DNA of 49,292 nucleotides from an uncultured Clostridia bacterium (lineage in GTDB: Bacteria; Bacillota; Clostridia; Christensenellales; UBA1242), in assembly GCA_944376825.1 (NCBI GenBank), contig CALWDY010000024.1, positions 1-49,292 on the forward strand, given 5' to 3'. Below the pieces are notes generated by a model. It was not told the origin of the DNA. It made no database searches and worked only from the letters and a program-made list of their open reading frames with translations. The stretch's first letter is position 1. Every line of letters begins with the position of its first letter. Both the position numbers and the translations under genes were made by a program. Of the stretch, positions 7,800-16,802 are shown piece after piece.

Positions 7800-8597
7800 A
7801 TGGATATGATGGAAAATAAAGATACAAACGATTTGCAAGTTGCAAACAACGATCTGCCTTGTGATGATAAAAACATCAAAAGCGTAGATATTTATAATGC
7901 GTTAAATTTATATAACGAACAATTGGGCGCCATTTATAAAAATGAGGGATATAATCCATTTGATGATAATTTTGTTTTAACAGAAGAATATATTTGTGAC
8001 ATTTTGGAAAACAAAAAAACAAACAAAGACATTTTTCCGGAAGCCTTTTTAGAATATGGAAACAAAGAAGTTAAAAAATATTTTTTAAATGCAATTGAAA
8101 ATGGCAATCAAATCTTGGATAAATTGAACAAAGAATTTTTAAATAGCGAAAACGAAACAGACAAACAACAAATAAAAAAAGCAATTGTTTTTTTAAAAAA
8201 TAGAAATGAACTCTTAAAAATCAACATAAACAAACTTAAACAAAAAGATGCAAATGCTTTAAAAATGTATATGGAACTTTATGGATTAGATGGGGAACTT
8301 AGCGAACTTTTAAAAGATACATTTAACGAAAAAGCAAACAACCATATCATTGTACAAAATATGATAAACGCTTTGCGTTTTAGAGCAAAAAGGATTTACA
8401 CAAAATCACAAAAAACAACTGATCCTGATAAATCAATTGAACCAACACCACAAGAACAACAAATTAAAGAATCTATTAATAAAAACGAAACCAAAACAAC
8501 TCAACAGCAACCAAAAATTAACAAAACCGAACTTTTGTCAAAAAAACCAGTAAAGATAAAAAACACACAAAAACAAGAAGAAGAACTAAGTAGATAA
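7800..8597 (+). CDS. hypothetical protein with charged, repetitive C-terminal tail
   Basis: This is a 265-residue soluble acidic protein. Residues 100-190 look helical, possibly coiled coil (NEFLNSENETDKQQIKKAIV). The last 60 residues are Gln/Lys/Thr rich and low in complexity. No membrane segment, signal peptide or known motif is seen. It is monocistronic, with its own promoter and terminator. Confidence 0.7.
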   Translation: MDMMENKDTNDLQVANNDLPCDDKNIKSVDIYNALNLYNEQLGAIYKNEGYNPFDDNFVLTEEYICDILENKKTNKDIFPEAFLEYGNKEVKKYFLNAIENGNQILDKLNKEFLNSENETDKQQIKKAIVFLKNRNELLKININKLKQKDANALKMYMELYGLDGELSELLKDTFNEKANNHIIVQNMINALRFRAKRIYTKSQKTTDPDKSIEPTPQEQQIKESINKNETKTTQQQPKINKTELLSKKPVKIKNTQKQEEELSR

Positions 8598-8642
8598 ATT
8601 TAAAATTTTTGTTTATGCAATATCTTTATACAATCAAAATAT

Positions 8643-8670
8643 AATCGACAATTCAAATGTCGATTTTTTT
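8643..8670 (+). terminator. Rho-independent terminator
   Basis: AATCGACA and TGTCGATT form an 8-base-pair stem followed by seven T residues. Confidence 0.85.
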
Positions 8671-8718
8671 GTTTTTTCTGCGTTGTTTTAATTTGTTAGA
8701 AAGATTGTTTAAATTTAA

Positions 8719-8769
8719 TTGACAAACACTTTTTTGGTGAATATACTAACAAAAATTGACACAGTGTCA
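8719..8769 (+). promoter_or_regulatory. promoter and TetR operator
   Basis: TTGACA (8719-8724) and TATACT (8742-8747) have a 17-base spacer. A perfect palindrome TGACAC-A-GTGTCA (8757-8769) sits at the expected transcription start and before the ribosome site of the TetR gene, the classic place for autorepression. Confidence 0.75.
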
Positions 8770-8779
8770 GGAGTGTATT

Positions 8780-9394
8780 ATGCCATATGAAACATTTTTT
8801 AAATTGCCACAAGAAAAACAGAACAAAATAATTTCTTGTGCATATAAAGAGTTTGGAGAAAATTTTTATGATAAAGCATCAATTTTTTTAATTGCTAAAA
8901 AAGCAGGGATATCAAGAGCTTCTCTTTATTGCTATTTTGCCGACAAAGAGGATATTTTTAAACATCTTGCATCGCAGATTTTAAAACCTCACATTGAAAA
9001 TATAAAATCAAAAAATTCTTTGCATCCTTTTCAGGTGTCAAAACAATTATTTGATTATTTTATGTCATTTTATAACAAACCAGAGCAAAATTTTATTATT
9101 GCACTTTTAAAAAACATGACGCCTAAATACATAAAATATTTAACAAATGATTTATCCAAGAACCATTTTTCAAAACCCTGTGAATTAATTTTTGATGCAT
9201 CCAAACTAGATTTAAAGACACAGTATGACACAAGCATTATTTCTTTTACCATTGTTTCAAACATGGCTCTTTGTTTGATTCAATATTTTGAAGGAATAAA
9301 AACAAAAGAAGATGCATTAATGCATTTTAATAGAACTTTGCAAATTTTAGAAAACGAATTTTTAAAAAGGAGAATAAAATATGATACAAATTAA
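8780..9394 (+). CDS. TetR/AcrR family transcriptional regulator
   Basis: This 204-residue protein has an N-terminal TetR helix-turn-helix: KQNKIISCAYKEFGENFYDKASIFLIAKKAGISRASLYCYFADKEDIF, here split as helix 1, then the recognition part AGISRASLYCYF. The C-terminal half is a ligand domain without recognised family. I place the start at ATG 8780, with AGGAG at 8769-8773. The gene overlaps the ABC transporter start by 14 bases, so the two form an operon, and the operator palindrome suggests the regulator controls the exporter in response to a toxic or lipid-like ligand. Confidence 0.93.
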   Translation: MPYETFFKLPQEKQNKIISCAYKEFGENFYDKASIFLIAKKAGISRASLYCYFADKEDIFKHLASQILKPHIENIKSKNSLHPFQVSKQLFDYFMSFYNKPEQNFIIALLKNMTPKYIKYLTNDLSKNHFSKPCELIFDASKLDLKTQYDTSIISFTIVSNMALCLIQYFEGIKTKEDALMHFNRTLQILENEFLKRRIKYDTN

Positions 9395-11948
9395 GGATAT
9401 AATAAAAAATTATAAAGCAGGAGAAAATACTGTTAGGGCCCTTAAAGGCGTAAGTATAAATTTTAGAGAAAATGAATTTGTGTCTATTTTAGGTCAAAGT
9501 GGTTGCGGAAAAACCACGCTTTTAAATGTTTTGGGGGGATTAGATCGTTATGATAGTGGCGAAATTATTATAAACGGCAAATCAACAAAAGAGTTTAAAG
9601 ACAAAGATTGGGACTCATATAGAAATCATTATATAGGCTTTATATTTCAATCATATAACCTTATTTCTCATTTAACAGTTTTAGAAAATGTTGAAATTGC
9701 ACTTTCCATTGCTGGATTAAACCGAAAAGAAAAACGCGAAAAGGCAATAAATGCTTTAAACAAGGTTGGTTTGGGCTCTCAATTACATAAAAAACCAAAT
9801 CAGCTTAGCGGTGGGCAAATGCAAAGAGTTGCAATTGCAAGAGCAATTGTAAACAATCCAAAAATTATACTTGCCGACGAGCCTACGGGAGCCCTAGACA
9901 GCGAAACTAGCGTTTCAATTATGAACTTATTAAAAGAAATTGCCGGCGACCACTTAATCATTATGGTTACTCACAACGAAAACCTTGCAAAATCTTATTC
10001 AACAAGAATAATTAGTTTGCTTGATGGAAAAGTTATAAACGACACAAACCCCTATGTTCCAACGGATGAAGAAATATCTAATCAAAAACAAAGCATTGTT
10101 TTACAAACAAACACAAAAAAAGATAGTAAAAGAAAAAAAATTAAATCTCAAATGGGCTTTTTTACAGCAATGCACTTGTCTCTTAAAAACTTGCTTACTA
10201 AAAAAGGTAGAACTTTTTTAACAAGTTTTGCAGGAAGCATTGGCATTATAGGCATTGCCTTAATACTCGCAGTTTCAAACGGCTTTACGGGATACATAAA
10301 TAAAATTCAAAGCGACACGCTTTCAGGTTACCCCGTAACAATTAGCACTTTTACGGTAGATACAGAATCAATACAAAATGCAATGAGCGGAATTGCAAAT
10401 AGTGAAGAAGAAGATTTTTCAAACACAAATCAAATTCAAATTAAAGACCCAATGATTACTGATTATTCAAAATTTGCAAAATATAACTTTATAAGCCCAG
10501 AGTTTTTAAACTACCTATATCAATTTGAAGAAGAAGATAAAAAACTTCCAGCCGAAAGGCAATCAATAAACAATATTCAGTATTCCTATTCCTCACCACT
10601 AAACATTTTAACAAAAAATAATAATGAAATTGTTAAAGTTGATACTAGCGTTACAAGCAATCCCCTTTTGGGTGCCGAAAGTTCTGCTTTTTTGGAAGGT
10701 TTAAGTGCCGATGATTTTGTTTTGTCGCAGTATGATGTAATTTATGGAAATTATCCACAAAGCATAAATGAAGTTGCACTTGTGATAAGCGAAAACAATA
10801 CACTAACAAAAGAACTAGCAACTGCACTTGGTATAGACATTTCAATCAACAATGAAACAGGCACATATCAGCCTATAAATTTTGAAGACATTGCAGGAAT
10901 AAATGGAAAAGAATTTAAAGTTTTACTTAACGACACATATTACACTCCCGTATACGAGGGAGAAACAATAACAAAATTTAACGAACTTAATTTAAACGAC
11001 AGTTCCCTTTCCCAAGAAGATAAATTGAACATTTATAACAATTCAACCAATATAACCCTAAAAATTTCTGGCATTCTTAGAATAAAAGAAGATAGCCCTC
11101 TTGAATTATATAGCAGTGGAATAGTTTATAGTCCAGAGTTGACAAAAGAAGTAAGTAGATTAAATCAAAACTCACTTATAGTTACAAAGACAAGAGAAAC
11201 GGGCACCTTTTATAAACCTTACAACATAACAATTTCAGCAGGTGCATTTAACAATACATACACATCAAACAATGCAACCGAAACACAATTTTTGATAAAA
11301 CAACTTTTTAATTACAATTTAACAACTCAACAAGCAATAGAGTACGGACTTCAAGGCCTTGGTTGTTCCACAATTCCAACATCAATAAAAATATATCCAA
11401 AAAACTTTGAAGGAAAAGATAAAATAACAAATTATATAAACGAATGGAATAATACAGAACAAGGACAAAACAACAAAATTTTTGTTACCGATGCAACAAA
11501 GTTTTTGTCAGACACAATGGGTCAAATGGTAAATATTATAAGTTATGTTTTAATTGCTTTTGCATCAATAAGTTTAGTTGTGTCATCAATTATGATTGCC
11601 ATTATAACATATGTATCGGTTATTGAACGCACAAAAGAAATTGGTGTACTTCGCTCTATTGGAGCAAGAAAAAAAGACATTTCAAGAGTATTTAACGCAG
11701 AAACCCTTATTATTGGTTTCTTGTCTGGATTTTTGGGCGTTATGGTAAGTTGGATATTAACATTCCCAATAAGTGCCATAATAAAAAGTGTTGCCGGTGG
11801 TTCAATTACAACAAATCTTGCAGTGCTTAGTCCAATAAGTGCAATTGTTTTAATTGTTATAAGCGTTTTGCTAACACTTGTTGCAGGCTTAATTCCATCA
11901 AAAATGGCAGCAAAAAAAGACCCTGTAAAAGCCCTTAGAACGGAATAA
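9381..11948 (+). CDS. ABC transporter, fused ATPase and FtsX-type permease (MacB-like)
   Basis: This 855-residue fusion has an ATPase domain (1-225) with Walker A GQSGCGKT at 38-45, Q-loop Gln90, signature LSGGQ at 142-146, Walker B IILADE at 162-167 and His198. A first membrane helix (about 280-302) is followed by a 400-residue extracellular domain, then three membrane helices in the last 140 residues, the FtsX pattern including VIERTKEIGVLRSIGARKKDI. Such pumps act mechanically on peptides, lipoproteins or drugs at the outer face of the membrane. It is probably induced when the overlapping TetR gene product is released. Confidence 0.93.
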   Translation: MIQIKDIIKNYKAGENTVRALKGVSINFRENEFVSILGQSGCGKTTLLNVLGGLDRYDSGEIIINGKSTKEFKDKDWDSYRNHYIGFIFQSYNLISHLTVLENVEIALSIAGLNRKEKREKAINALNKVGLGSQLHKKPNQLSGGQMQRVAIARAIVNNPKIILADEPTGALDSETSVSIMNLLKEIAGDHLIIMVTHNENLAKSYSTRIISLLDGKVINDTNPYVPTDEEISNQKQSIVLQTNTKKDSKRKKIKSQMGFFTAMHLSLKNLLTKKGRTFLTSFAGSIGIIGIALILAVSNGFTGYINKIQSDTLSGYPVTISTFTVDTESIQNAMSGIANSEEEDFSNTNQIQIKDPMITDYSKFAKYNFISPEFLNYLYQFEEEDKKLPAERQSINNIQYSYSSPLNILTKNNNEIVKVDTSVTSNPLLGAESSAFLEGLSADDFVLSQYDVIYGNYPQSINEVALVISENNTLTKELATALGIDISINNETGTYQPINFEDIAGINGKEFKVLLNDTYYTPVYEGETITKFNELNLNDSSLSQEDKLNIYNNSTNITLKISGILRIKEDSPLELYSSGIVYSPELTKEVSRLNQNSLIVTKTRETGTFYKPYNITISAGAFNNTYTSNNATETQFLIKQLFNYNLTTQQAIEYGLQGLGCSTIPTSIKIYPKNFEGKDKITNYINEWNNTEQGQNNKIFVTDATKFLSDTMGQMVNIISYVLIAFASISLVVSSIMIAIITYVSVIERTKEIGVLRSIGARKKDISRVFNAETLIIGFLSGFLGVMVSWILTFPISAIIKSVAGGSITTNLAVLSPISAIVLIVISVLLTLVAGLIPSKMAAKKDPVKALRTE

Positions 11949-11955
11949 AACCAAT

Positions 11956-12003
11956 AAAAATAATGCGAACAATGGAACCTCCCACAATCGCATTATTTTT
12001 TAT
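11956..12003 (+). terminator. terminator of the tetR-ABC operon
   Basis: A 13-base-pair stem (11956-11968 with 11988-12000), loop of 19, followed by T residues. Confidence 0.8.
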
Positions 12004-12142
12004 AAATTAATTTAAAATTTGCAATCAACAAAACAGTTGTTTTTTGTTTGAAACAAAACAAAGTTAAATAGTTGATATGGTGCCATATTAAAGTTAAGTC
12101 AACAAACTTAATATATTTAAAAAATCATTTATTTGTTCCATC
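12004..12142. other. AT-rich intergenic region between convergent genes
   Basis: No gene is seen. A small palindrome GATATGG-tg-CCATAT at about 12074-12090 is the only structure besides the flanking terminators. Confidence 0.4.
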
Positions 12143-12172
12143 AAAAAATCTCACAACACTGTGAGATTTTTT
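12143..12172 (-). terminator. terminator of the leucine-rich repeat gene
   Basis: AAAAAATCTCAC and GTGAGATTTTTT flank a 6-base loop, directly after the stop codon on the reverse strand. Confidence 0.85.
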
Positions 12173-12186
12173 GATTTTTATTTTGT

Positions 12187-13845
12187 TTAATTTGCCATTT
12201 CAACAATCTTGTCTGCATAATATGACCAACCAGTTGCAGTTTTGTATGTTTCTCCACATCCCGCAGGAACATAAATTTTTAGGTTTGCGTGGCAATAATC
12301 GAATACACTAGTTCCCAAAGTTGGTGGAGTTGTTGCTTCAACATAAACCGCTTGCAAACTGCTGCAAAACTCAAATGCAAAAAACCCTATGCCTTGCACA
12401 CTGTCTGGAATTATTATTTGACTTAAACTGCTGCAAAACTCAAATGCTTGTCCCTTTATGCTTTGCAAACCGTCTGGAATTGTTATTTCGGTTAAACTGC
12501 TACATTCTGTAAAAGTATTATCCCATAATAGTGTTGGCGAACATTTCCAAACAACATTCGTTATTAGTGGGTTTAGATTTGCGCTATACCACTTTGCGAT
12601 GTCGGTCTGCCACCCCTCCGTAGTCCTTGCTTTTGTAATTGTTAATGTTCCGTTTTCAAAAGAATAGCCATCACCATCGGTTATGTAGTTAACTGTGGTA
12701 AATTGACATTTATCAAATGCAAATTTTCCTATACTATGTACATCATCCGGAATTGCTATTTCAGTTATAATGCTACATTTAGCAAATGCACATTTTCCAA
12801 TAGATGTCAAACTTGTTGGCAATTTTATCTTAATCAAACTATTACAAGCATAAAATGTTCCAGACTCAGACCAAGCATCCCCTCCCCCAGTTTTTCCATC
12901 TGGTATTTCTGTTATCCCCAAACAATTAGACAAGTCTACTTTTTGCAAGTTTGTCGACTCACAAAATGCATCAGAAGTTAAACCCGTTATAAAATGGTTT
13001 TGTCCTGTTGGATCGCCACAATCTGACAGTGCATACACACTTGTTATGTTTGAGCTTTGTGAAGACAGTGTTAAGCCTGTTACTGTTTCATCTCCTTTGC
13101 CAATAACAACATCTCCTGTTGCATCAGCATTTATTGTTATTGTTTTTGCTTGTTCATCTATTGTATATTTTTCTGGCGTTGCTTGCAGTGGAGCATCTCT
13201 TTCAATCAAAATTGGCACATTAAATGACACATTACTTACACTTTTTGTTGCATCGTTTAGTGCCATGCCTATTACAATGTGTTCTGTTGTATAGGTTTTG
13301 TCTGCTGTTCTCCCTTCAATGGTTGTGTTTTCGCTTAGTTTTGTTAAACTGTTTGTTTGTTCGTTATTTATATTGTTTGTAAGTGTAACGCTAACACTTT
13401 CCGTTCCGTAGTTTGTTATTGAAACAACAATATAATATGCAAAACCTTTTGCTCCCGCTTCATACGAACCATAGTTGATTGGTATGTTTGCACTTGTTTT
13501 GCTAACCGCTTCGCCGGAGTTTGTTATTACTCCTGTGTCGGGATTGTATGTAGAAAGTCCATCACTGTATGACAACTTTTCGGTGTTTGTTGTTGTTTGG
13601 GCAGTTTGTGGATTTGTTTCAAACAATGCAACATTGCCATCTAGTGTTTCTTGGTCTGTTAGTGATGTGTCTTTTGACATATATAGTGATGTTTGTATGT
13701 TTACAAACACATCTTTAACTTGATACACAACACTACCTGAAATTGTGTAACTTACGCCTAGTGCCGCATACACGCCAAAGCAAAATAGTGCAACGGTAAG
13801 CACCATACTTGCCATGCTTAAAAAAAGTCTGCTCTTTTTTCTCAT
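12187..13845 (-). CDS. BspA-type leucine-rich repeat surface protein
   Basis: This is a 552-residue secreted protein. Residues 9-30 are a signal or membrane segment (FLSMASMVLTVALFCFGVYA). Residues 35-240 form a beta-rich N-terminal domain. From about 240 to the end, repeated units of the type GIGFFAFEFCSSLxxxxIPDSV are BspA (LRR_5) leucine-rich repeats. Such proteins bind host or microbial surfaces. The signal followed by ALGVSYTISGSVVYQV resembles SipW-dependent secreted proteins. No C-terminal anchor is seen. The promoter contains a 12-base G run that may make expression phase variable. It is the last feature of its transcript. Confidence 0.9.
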   Translation of the reverse strand: MRKKSRLFLSMASMVLTVALFCFGVYAALGVSYTISGSVVYQVKDVFVNIQTSLYMSKDTSLTDQETLDGNVALFETNPQTAQTTTNTEKLSYSDGLSTYNPDTGVITNSGEAVSKTSANIPINYGSYEAGAKGFAYYIVVSITNYGTESVSVTLTNNINNEQTNSLTKLSENTTIEGRTADKTYTTEHIVIGMALNDATKSVSNVSFNVPILIERDAPLQATPEKYTIDEQAKTITINADATGDVVIGKGDETVTGLTLSSQSSNITSVYALSDCGDPTGQNHFITGLTSDAFCESTNLQKVDLSNCLGITEIPDGKTGGGDAWSESGTFYACNSLIKIKLPTSLTSIGKCAFAKCSIITEIAIPDDVHSIGKFAFDKCQFTTVNYITDGDGYSFENGTLTITKARTTEGWQTDIAKWYSANLNPLITNVVWKCSPTLLWDNTFTECSSLTEITIPDGLQSIKGQAFEFCSSLSQIIIPDSVQGIGFFAFEFCSSLQAVYVEATTPPTLGTSVFDYCHANLKIYVPAGCGETYKTATGWSYYADKIVEMAN

Positions 13846-13923
13846 CTCTTCTCCTTTTATTTTTTATACATATATTGTGAACAACTTGCCATATAAAAAT
13901 GTATATATTTTATAACTAATAAT

Positions 13924-13951
13924 AGGATACCCCCCCCCCCCGTCGTGTCAA
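13924..13951 (-). promoter_or_regulatory. promoter with a 12-G homopolymer in its spacer (candidate phase switch)
   Basis: On the reverse strand TTGACA (13946-13951) is followed by CGAC, twelve G residues (13930-13941 as C on the forward strand) and TATCCT (13924-13929), a 16-base spacer. A better -10 box, TATTAT, lies 5 bases further on, at a 21-base spacing. Slippage in the G run would change the -35/-10 distance and so the promoter strength. Confidence 0.7.
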
Positions 13952-14150
13952 GCAATTTTGTATGTTTGCTAAATTTTTTTTGTTTTTGGAGGTTTTTAAA
14001 TGCTTTATTGTTGTGGATAAGTGATTAAAATTTCTTATGTTTATTGTGCTAGGCATAATTTTATTATATATTTTAAGAAATTAATACAAGAAAGATTGTG
14101 TTTGCCCGAGCACAACAAAATGCATACAAAAAATTATGTTGAGTATAAAG

Positions 14151-14236
14151 GGCACGAAAGAACCCGTTTGGAACTTGCCAAACGGGTTGGTTTACTTTAT
14201 AGAGCAAACTGCAAACATTGTTTGCACTTTCGTGCC
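14151..14236. ncRNA. possible structured RNA or DNA element with three stems
   Basis: A perfect 10-base-pair outer stem GGCACGAAAG/CTTTCGTGCC (14151-14160, 14227-14236) encloses a perfect 11-base-pair hairpin (14161-14171 with 14178-14188) and a third stem GCAAAC/GTTTGC (14204-14209 or 14211-14216 with 14220-14225). Together they make a three-way junction. The region encodes no convincing protein. The strand is undecided because each stem works on both. No family is recognised. Confidence 0.45.
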
Positions 14237-14292
14237 TTCTTCTTTTGTGTTTGTCCTTACATAATTTTTAAATCATTATATTTTAAAATTTT

Positions 14293-14886
14293 TTATTCCC
14301 CACTTGAAATATGAAGCATTACGCTTCCTTGTTTTGCTTTGCAAAGTGGACATATTTCCCACGCTTCTTTACCTTCTGCTTCATAACCGCAATCGGCACA
14401 TTTCCATTTTACTTTGTGAGACTTGCGATACATTGTTCCATCTTTCATTTGTGTGTAAAGTTCTTTTAGTAATTTTTTATGACAACTTTCCACTTGTATG
14501 ATATCTTCATATAATTTTGCAATTTCTTCAAAGCCTTCTTCGCGTGCCGTTTCCATATACTGGGGATAAATTTTTGTTTCTTCATTTTCTTCATCTTCAC
14601 TAGCAAGACGTAAATTTTCGAGTAGGTCCCATTTCTCTTTAAATGGATAACCACTTTCTATATCGATATTTTCAATTGTGTTTTTACTTGCCTCTTGAAT
14701 AAATGTGTAAAACATCCTTGCATGATTAAATTCGTTATAAACTATTCCATCAATTAGTTTAGCCATTTCTTTATATCCCTGCATTCTTGCACCATATTCA
14801 ATAAATTTATACCTTATATGTGCTTGGCATTCTCCCGCATAAGATTTTGCTAAATTTTTATAAGTTTTGCTTTCAATTAATTTCAT
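14293..14886 (-). CDS. rbr: rubrerythrin
   Basis: This 197-residue protein has an N-terminal four-helix di-iron domain with the ligands Glu19, Glu52, His55, Glu116, Glu133 and His136 (ExxH motifs NEFNH and VESCH), and a C-terminal rubredoxin-like FeS4 site with Cys163, Cys166, Cys179 and Cys182 (CADC, CPLC). Rubrerythrin reduces hydrogen peroxide in anaerobes using electrons from rubredoxin or NADH systems. The gene is alone, with a GGAGGGA site, and the region upstream (14887-15005) shows no clear PerR box. Confidence 0.93.
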   Translation of the reverse strand: MKLIESKTYKNLAKSYAGECQAHIRYKFIEYGARMQGYKEMAKLIDGIVYNEFNHARMFYTFIQEASKNTIENIDIESGYPFKEKWDLLENLRLASEDEENEETKIYPQYMETAREEGFEEIAKLYEDIIQVESCHKKLLKELYTQMKDGTMYRKSHKVKWKCADCGYEAEGKEAWEICPLCKAKQGSVMLHISSGE

Positions 14887-15019
14887 TGTTCCCTCCGCAT
14901 ATATTATGTGTAAAAAATTGATTGCATATACATAATTATACGATAAATCATTTGTTAAAAATTTAACAATTGATGATTACATTGTTATTAAAAAAAATAA
15001 AAAAATTGGCACTCTTTAC

Positions 15020-15048
15020 TTGACATTGCTAGCGAATGGTGTTAAAAT
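15020..15048 (+). promoter_or_regulatory. promoter of the Hsp20 gene
   Basis: TTGACA (15020-15025) and TAAAAT (15043-15048) have a 17-base spacer. TTGGCACTC at 15006-15014 resembles one arm of the HrcA/CIRCE operator (TTAGCACTC), but a proper second arm is missing. Confidence 0.7.
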
Positions 15049-15077
15049 GTGCTTGTTTTTAATAGGAGGAATAATTT

Positions 15078-15533
15078 ATGAAAATATATTACAATAAGAA
15101 TAATCAACCATCAAACAAACATAACATTGACATTTTTGATCCATTTAGAGAATTTTTTGGTCTTGCACCAATTAGGGAACCACAAAAAGAAAAAGAGATT
15201 AAAAATTTAATGAAAACAGATGTCAAAGAATATGACAACGAATATGAATTAGAAATCGACATGCCGGGTTATGATAAAAAAGATATAAACATCGACTTAA
15301 ACAACGGATACTTGACAATTTCTGCAACAAAAAGTGATAAACTTGAAGAGCAAGACAAAAAACACAAATACATTAGAAAAGAAAGATATTTTGGAAGCGT
15401 TTCAAGAAGTTTTTATGTTGGAGATATAAAAGAAGAAGATGTATGTGCCAAACTTGAAAATGGAACACTTATCATTAATATCCCAAAAGAACAACCAATA
15501 AAAGAAGAAAAAAAGCGTATTGAAATAAAATAA
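15078..15533 (+). CDS. Hsp20/alpha-crystallin family small heat-shock protein
   Basis: This is a 151-residue cytoplasmic holdase chaperone. After an N-terminal arm that includes DPFREFFGL, the alpha-crystallin domain runs from about residue 47 (MKTDVKEYDNEYELEIDMPG) through DINIDLNNGYLTISA, YFGSVSRSFYVGD and LENGTLIINIPKE, the hallmark end. The final KEEKKRIEIK matches the family. AGGAGG is well placed. It is a single-gene unit with its own promoter and terminator. Confidence 0.95.
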   Translation: MKIYYNKNNQPSNKHNIDIFDPFREFFGLAPIREPQKEKEIKNLMKTDVKEYDNEYELEIDMPGYDKKDINIDLNNGYLTISATKSDKLEEQDKKHKYIRKERYFGSVSRSFYVGDIKEEDVCAKLENGTLIINIPKEQPIKEEKKRIEIK

Positions 15534-15565
15534 CGCTTTTAGACATATAAATATCTTCTCCCTTT

Positions 15566-15618
15566 AAGTTCACGTGGCGTGAACTTCGACTGACAATAAA
15601 CATTGTCAGTCTTTTTTT
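15566..15618. terminator. two-hairpin terminator between hsp20 and dapL
   Basis: AAGTTCAC/GTGAACTT (15566-15586) is followed by GACTGACAAT/ATTGTCAGTC (15588-15611) and seven T residues. The second overlaps the 3' end of the reverse-strand dapL gene. Confidence 0.8.
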
Positions 15619-16802
15619 ATTGCAAAGTTTTTTAATCTTTCACAAGCAATGAGTATATCTTTTCTGCTTGCAAATGCTGAAAATCTAAAAAAGCCCTCGC
15701 CTTGCGTACCAAAACCCAGTCCAGGTATTCCAACAATTTGATAATCTTGCAAAAGCAAATCAAAAAATTGCCAAGACGTGTAGTTTTGGGGACATTTAAA
15801 CCAAACATAAGGGGTGTGCATGCTGTTAAAACATTCTATTTTTAAACTTTTTAAACATTTTGTTAGAATTTTTAAGTTTGTTTTATAATATTGAATATTT
15901 TTTTTGCATTCTAATTGCCCATTTTTTGACAATGCATATTCCGCTCCTTTTTGTACGCAATATGGAACTCCATTAAATTTTGTGCACTGTCTTCTACTCC
16001 ACATAGAGTTTATATTGTATCCGTTAATATTTAATTCTTCCGGAACAATGCTCCAACTGCATCTTAAATTGGTAAACCCTGCCATTTTTGAAAAACTTGC
16101 AATTTCTATTGCACATTTTTTTGCCCCTTCTATTTCGTATATAAAATGTGGCAAATTTACATCACTTATAAAACTTTCGTAAGCACAGTCAAAAATAATT
16201 ATGGAAGATGTTAAGTTTGCAAAATCCACCCACTCTTTAAGTTGCTGTTTAGTAAATACGGTTCCCGTTGGATTGTTTGGCGAACATAAATAAATTATGT
16301 AACTGCGTTTTTTCAAATTTTTAGGACTTAAAACAAAATTGTTTTTTTGGTTTGCATCTCTAAGAAAAATGGCGTTGCCCTGCAAAAAATTGCTATCATA
16401 ATATGCAGGATATGTTGGATTTGCAATAATTGTTTTGTTTTTTTTAAACAAATCTAAAATATTTGTTACATCACAACATGCCCCATTGCTAACAAAAACC
16501 TCTTCAATTGTTAAACTTACATTTCTTTGTTTATAATAATTTACAATTTGCTTTTTTAAAAAATCATATCCGTTTTCTGGTGGGTAACCTTTAAATGTTT
16601 TTTTATGTAATTGTTCATTTAACGCATTATTGATAACAGCAACCATATTTTTATTTAAAGGTCTTGTAACATCTCCAACACCCAGGTCTATTATTTTTGC
16701 ATTTTTGTGTGATTTTAAAAAATTTGATTTTTTTTCACTAATTTCCGTAAAAATATAATTTTTTTTTATTTTTTTGTAATTTTTATTTATTTTTAAAGCC
16801 AA
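15606..16802 (-). CDS. dapL: LL-diaminopimelate aminotransferase
   Basis: This 398-residue protein is a fold-type I PLP aminotransferase. It has GVGDVTRPL at the start, GYPPENGYDFLK, SPNNPTGT (173-181), Asp205 and Tyr208 near the cofactor, and the Schiff-base lysine Lys239 in ASFSKMAGFTNLR, typical of DapL. It makes LL-diaminopimelate from tetrahydrodipicolinate in one step, for peptidoglycan and lysine. Its start overlaps the end of dapF by 10 bases, the gene for the next enzyme. Many residues are Lys/Asn, as expected for such an AT-rich genome. Confidence 0.92.
   Translation of the reverse strand: MALKINKNYKKIKKNYIFTEISEKKSNFLKSHKNAKIIDLGVGDVTRPLNKNMVAVINNALNEQLHKKTFKGYPPENGYDFLKKQIVNYYKQRNVSLTIEEVFVSNGACCDVTNILDLFKKNKTIIANPTYPAYYDSNFLQGNAIFLRDANQKNNFVLSPKNLKKRSYIIYLCSPNNPTGTVFTKQQLKEWVDFANLTSSIIIFDCAYESFISDVNLPHFIYEIEGAKKCAIEIASFSKMAGFTNLRCSWSIVPEELNINGYNINSMWSRRQCTKFNGVPYCVQKGAEYALSKNGQLECKKNIQYYKTNLKILTKCLKSLKIECFNSMHTPYVWFKCPQNYTSWQFFDLLLQDYQIVGIPGLGFGTQGEGFFRFSAFASRKDILIACERLKNFAIKKD

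Noticed and set aside
14021..14314. Forward frame of 97 residues
   Set aside because: No ribosome site, a residue mix typical of non-coding AT-rich DNA, and it spans the palindromic element and overlaps the rubrerythrin gene.
15006..15048. CIRCE operator before the Hsp20 gene
   Set aside because: Only the left arm (TTGGCACTC) resembles the consensus. The right arm and the 9-base spacing are missing.
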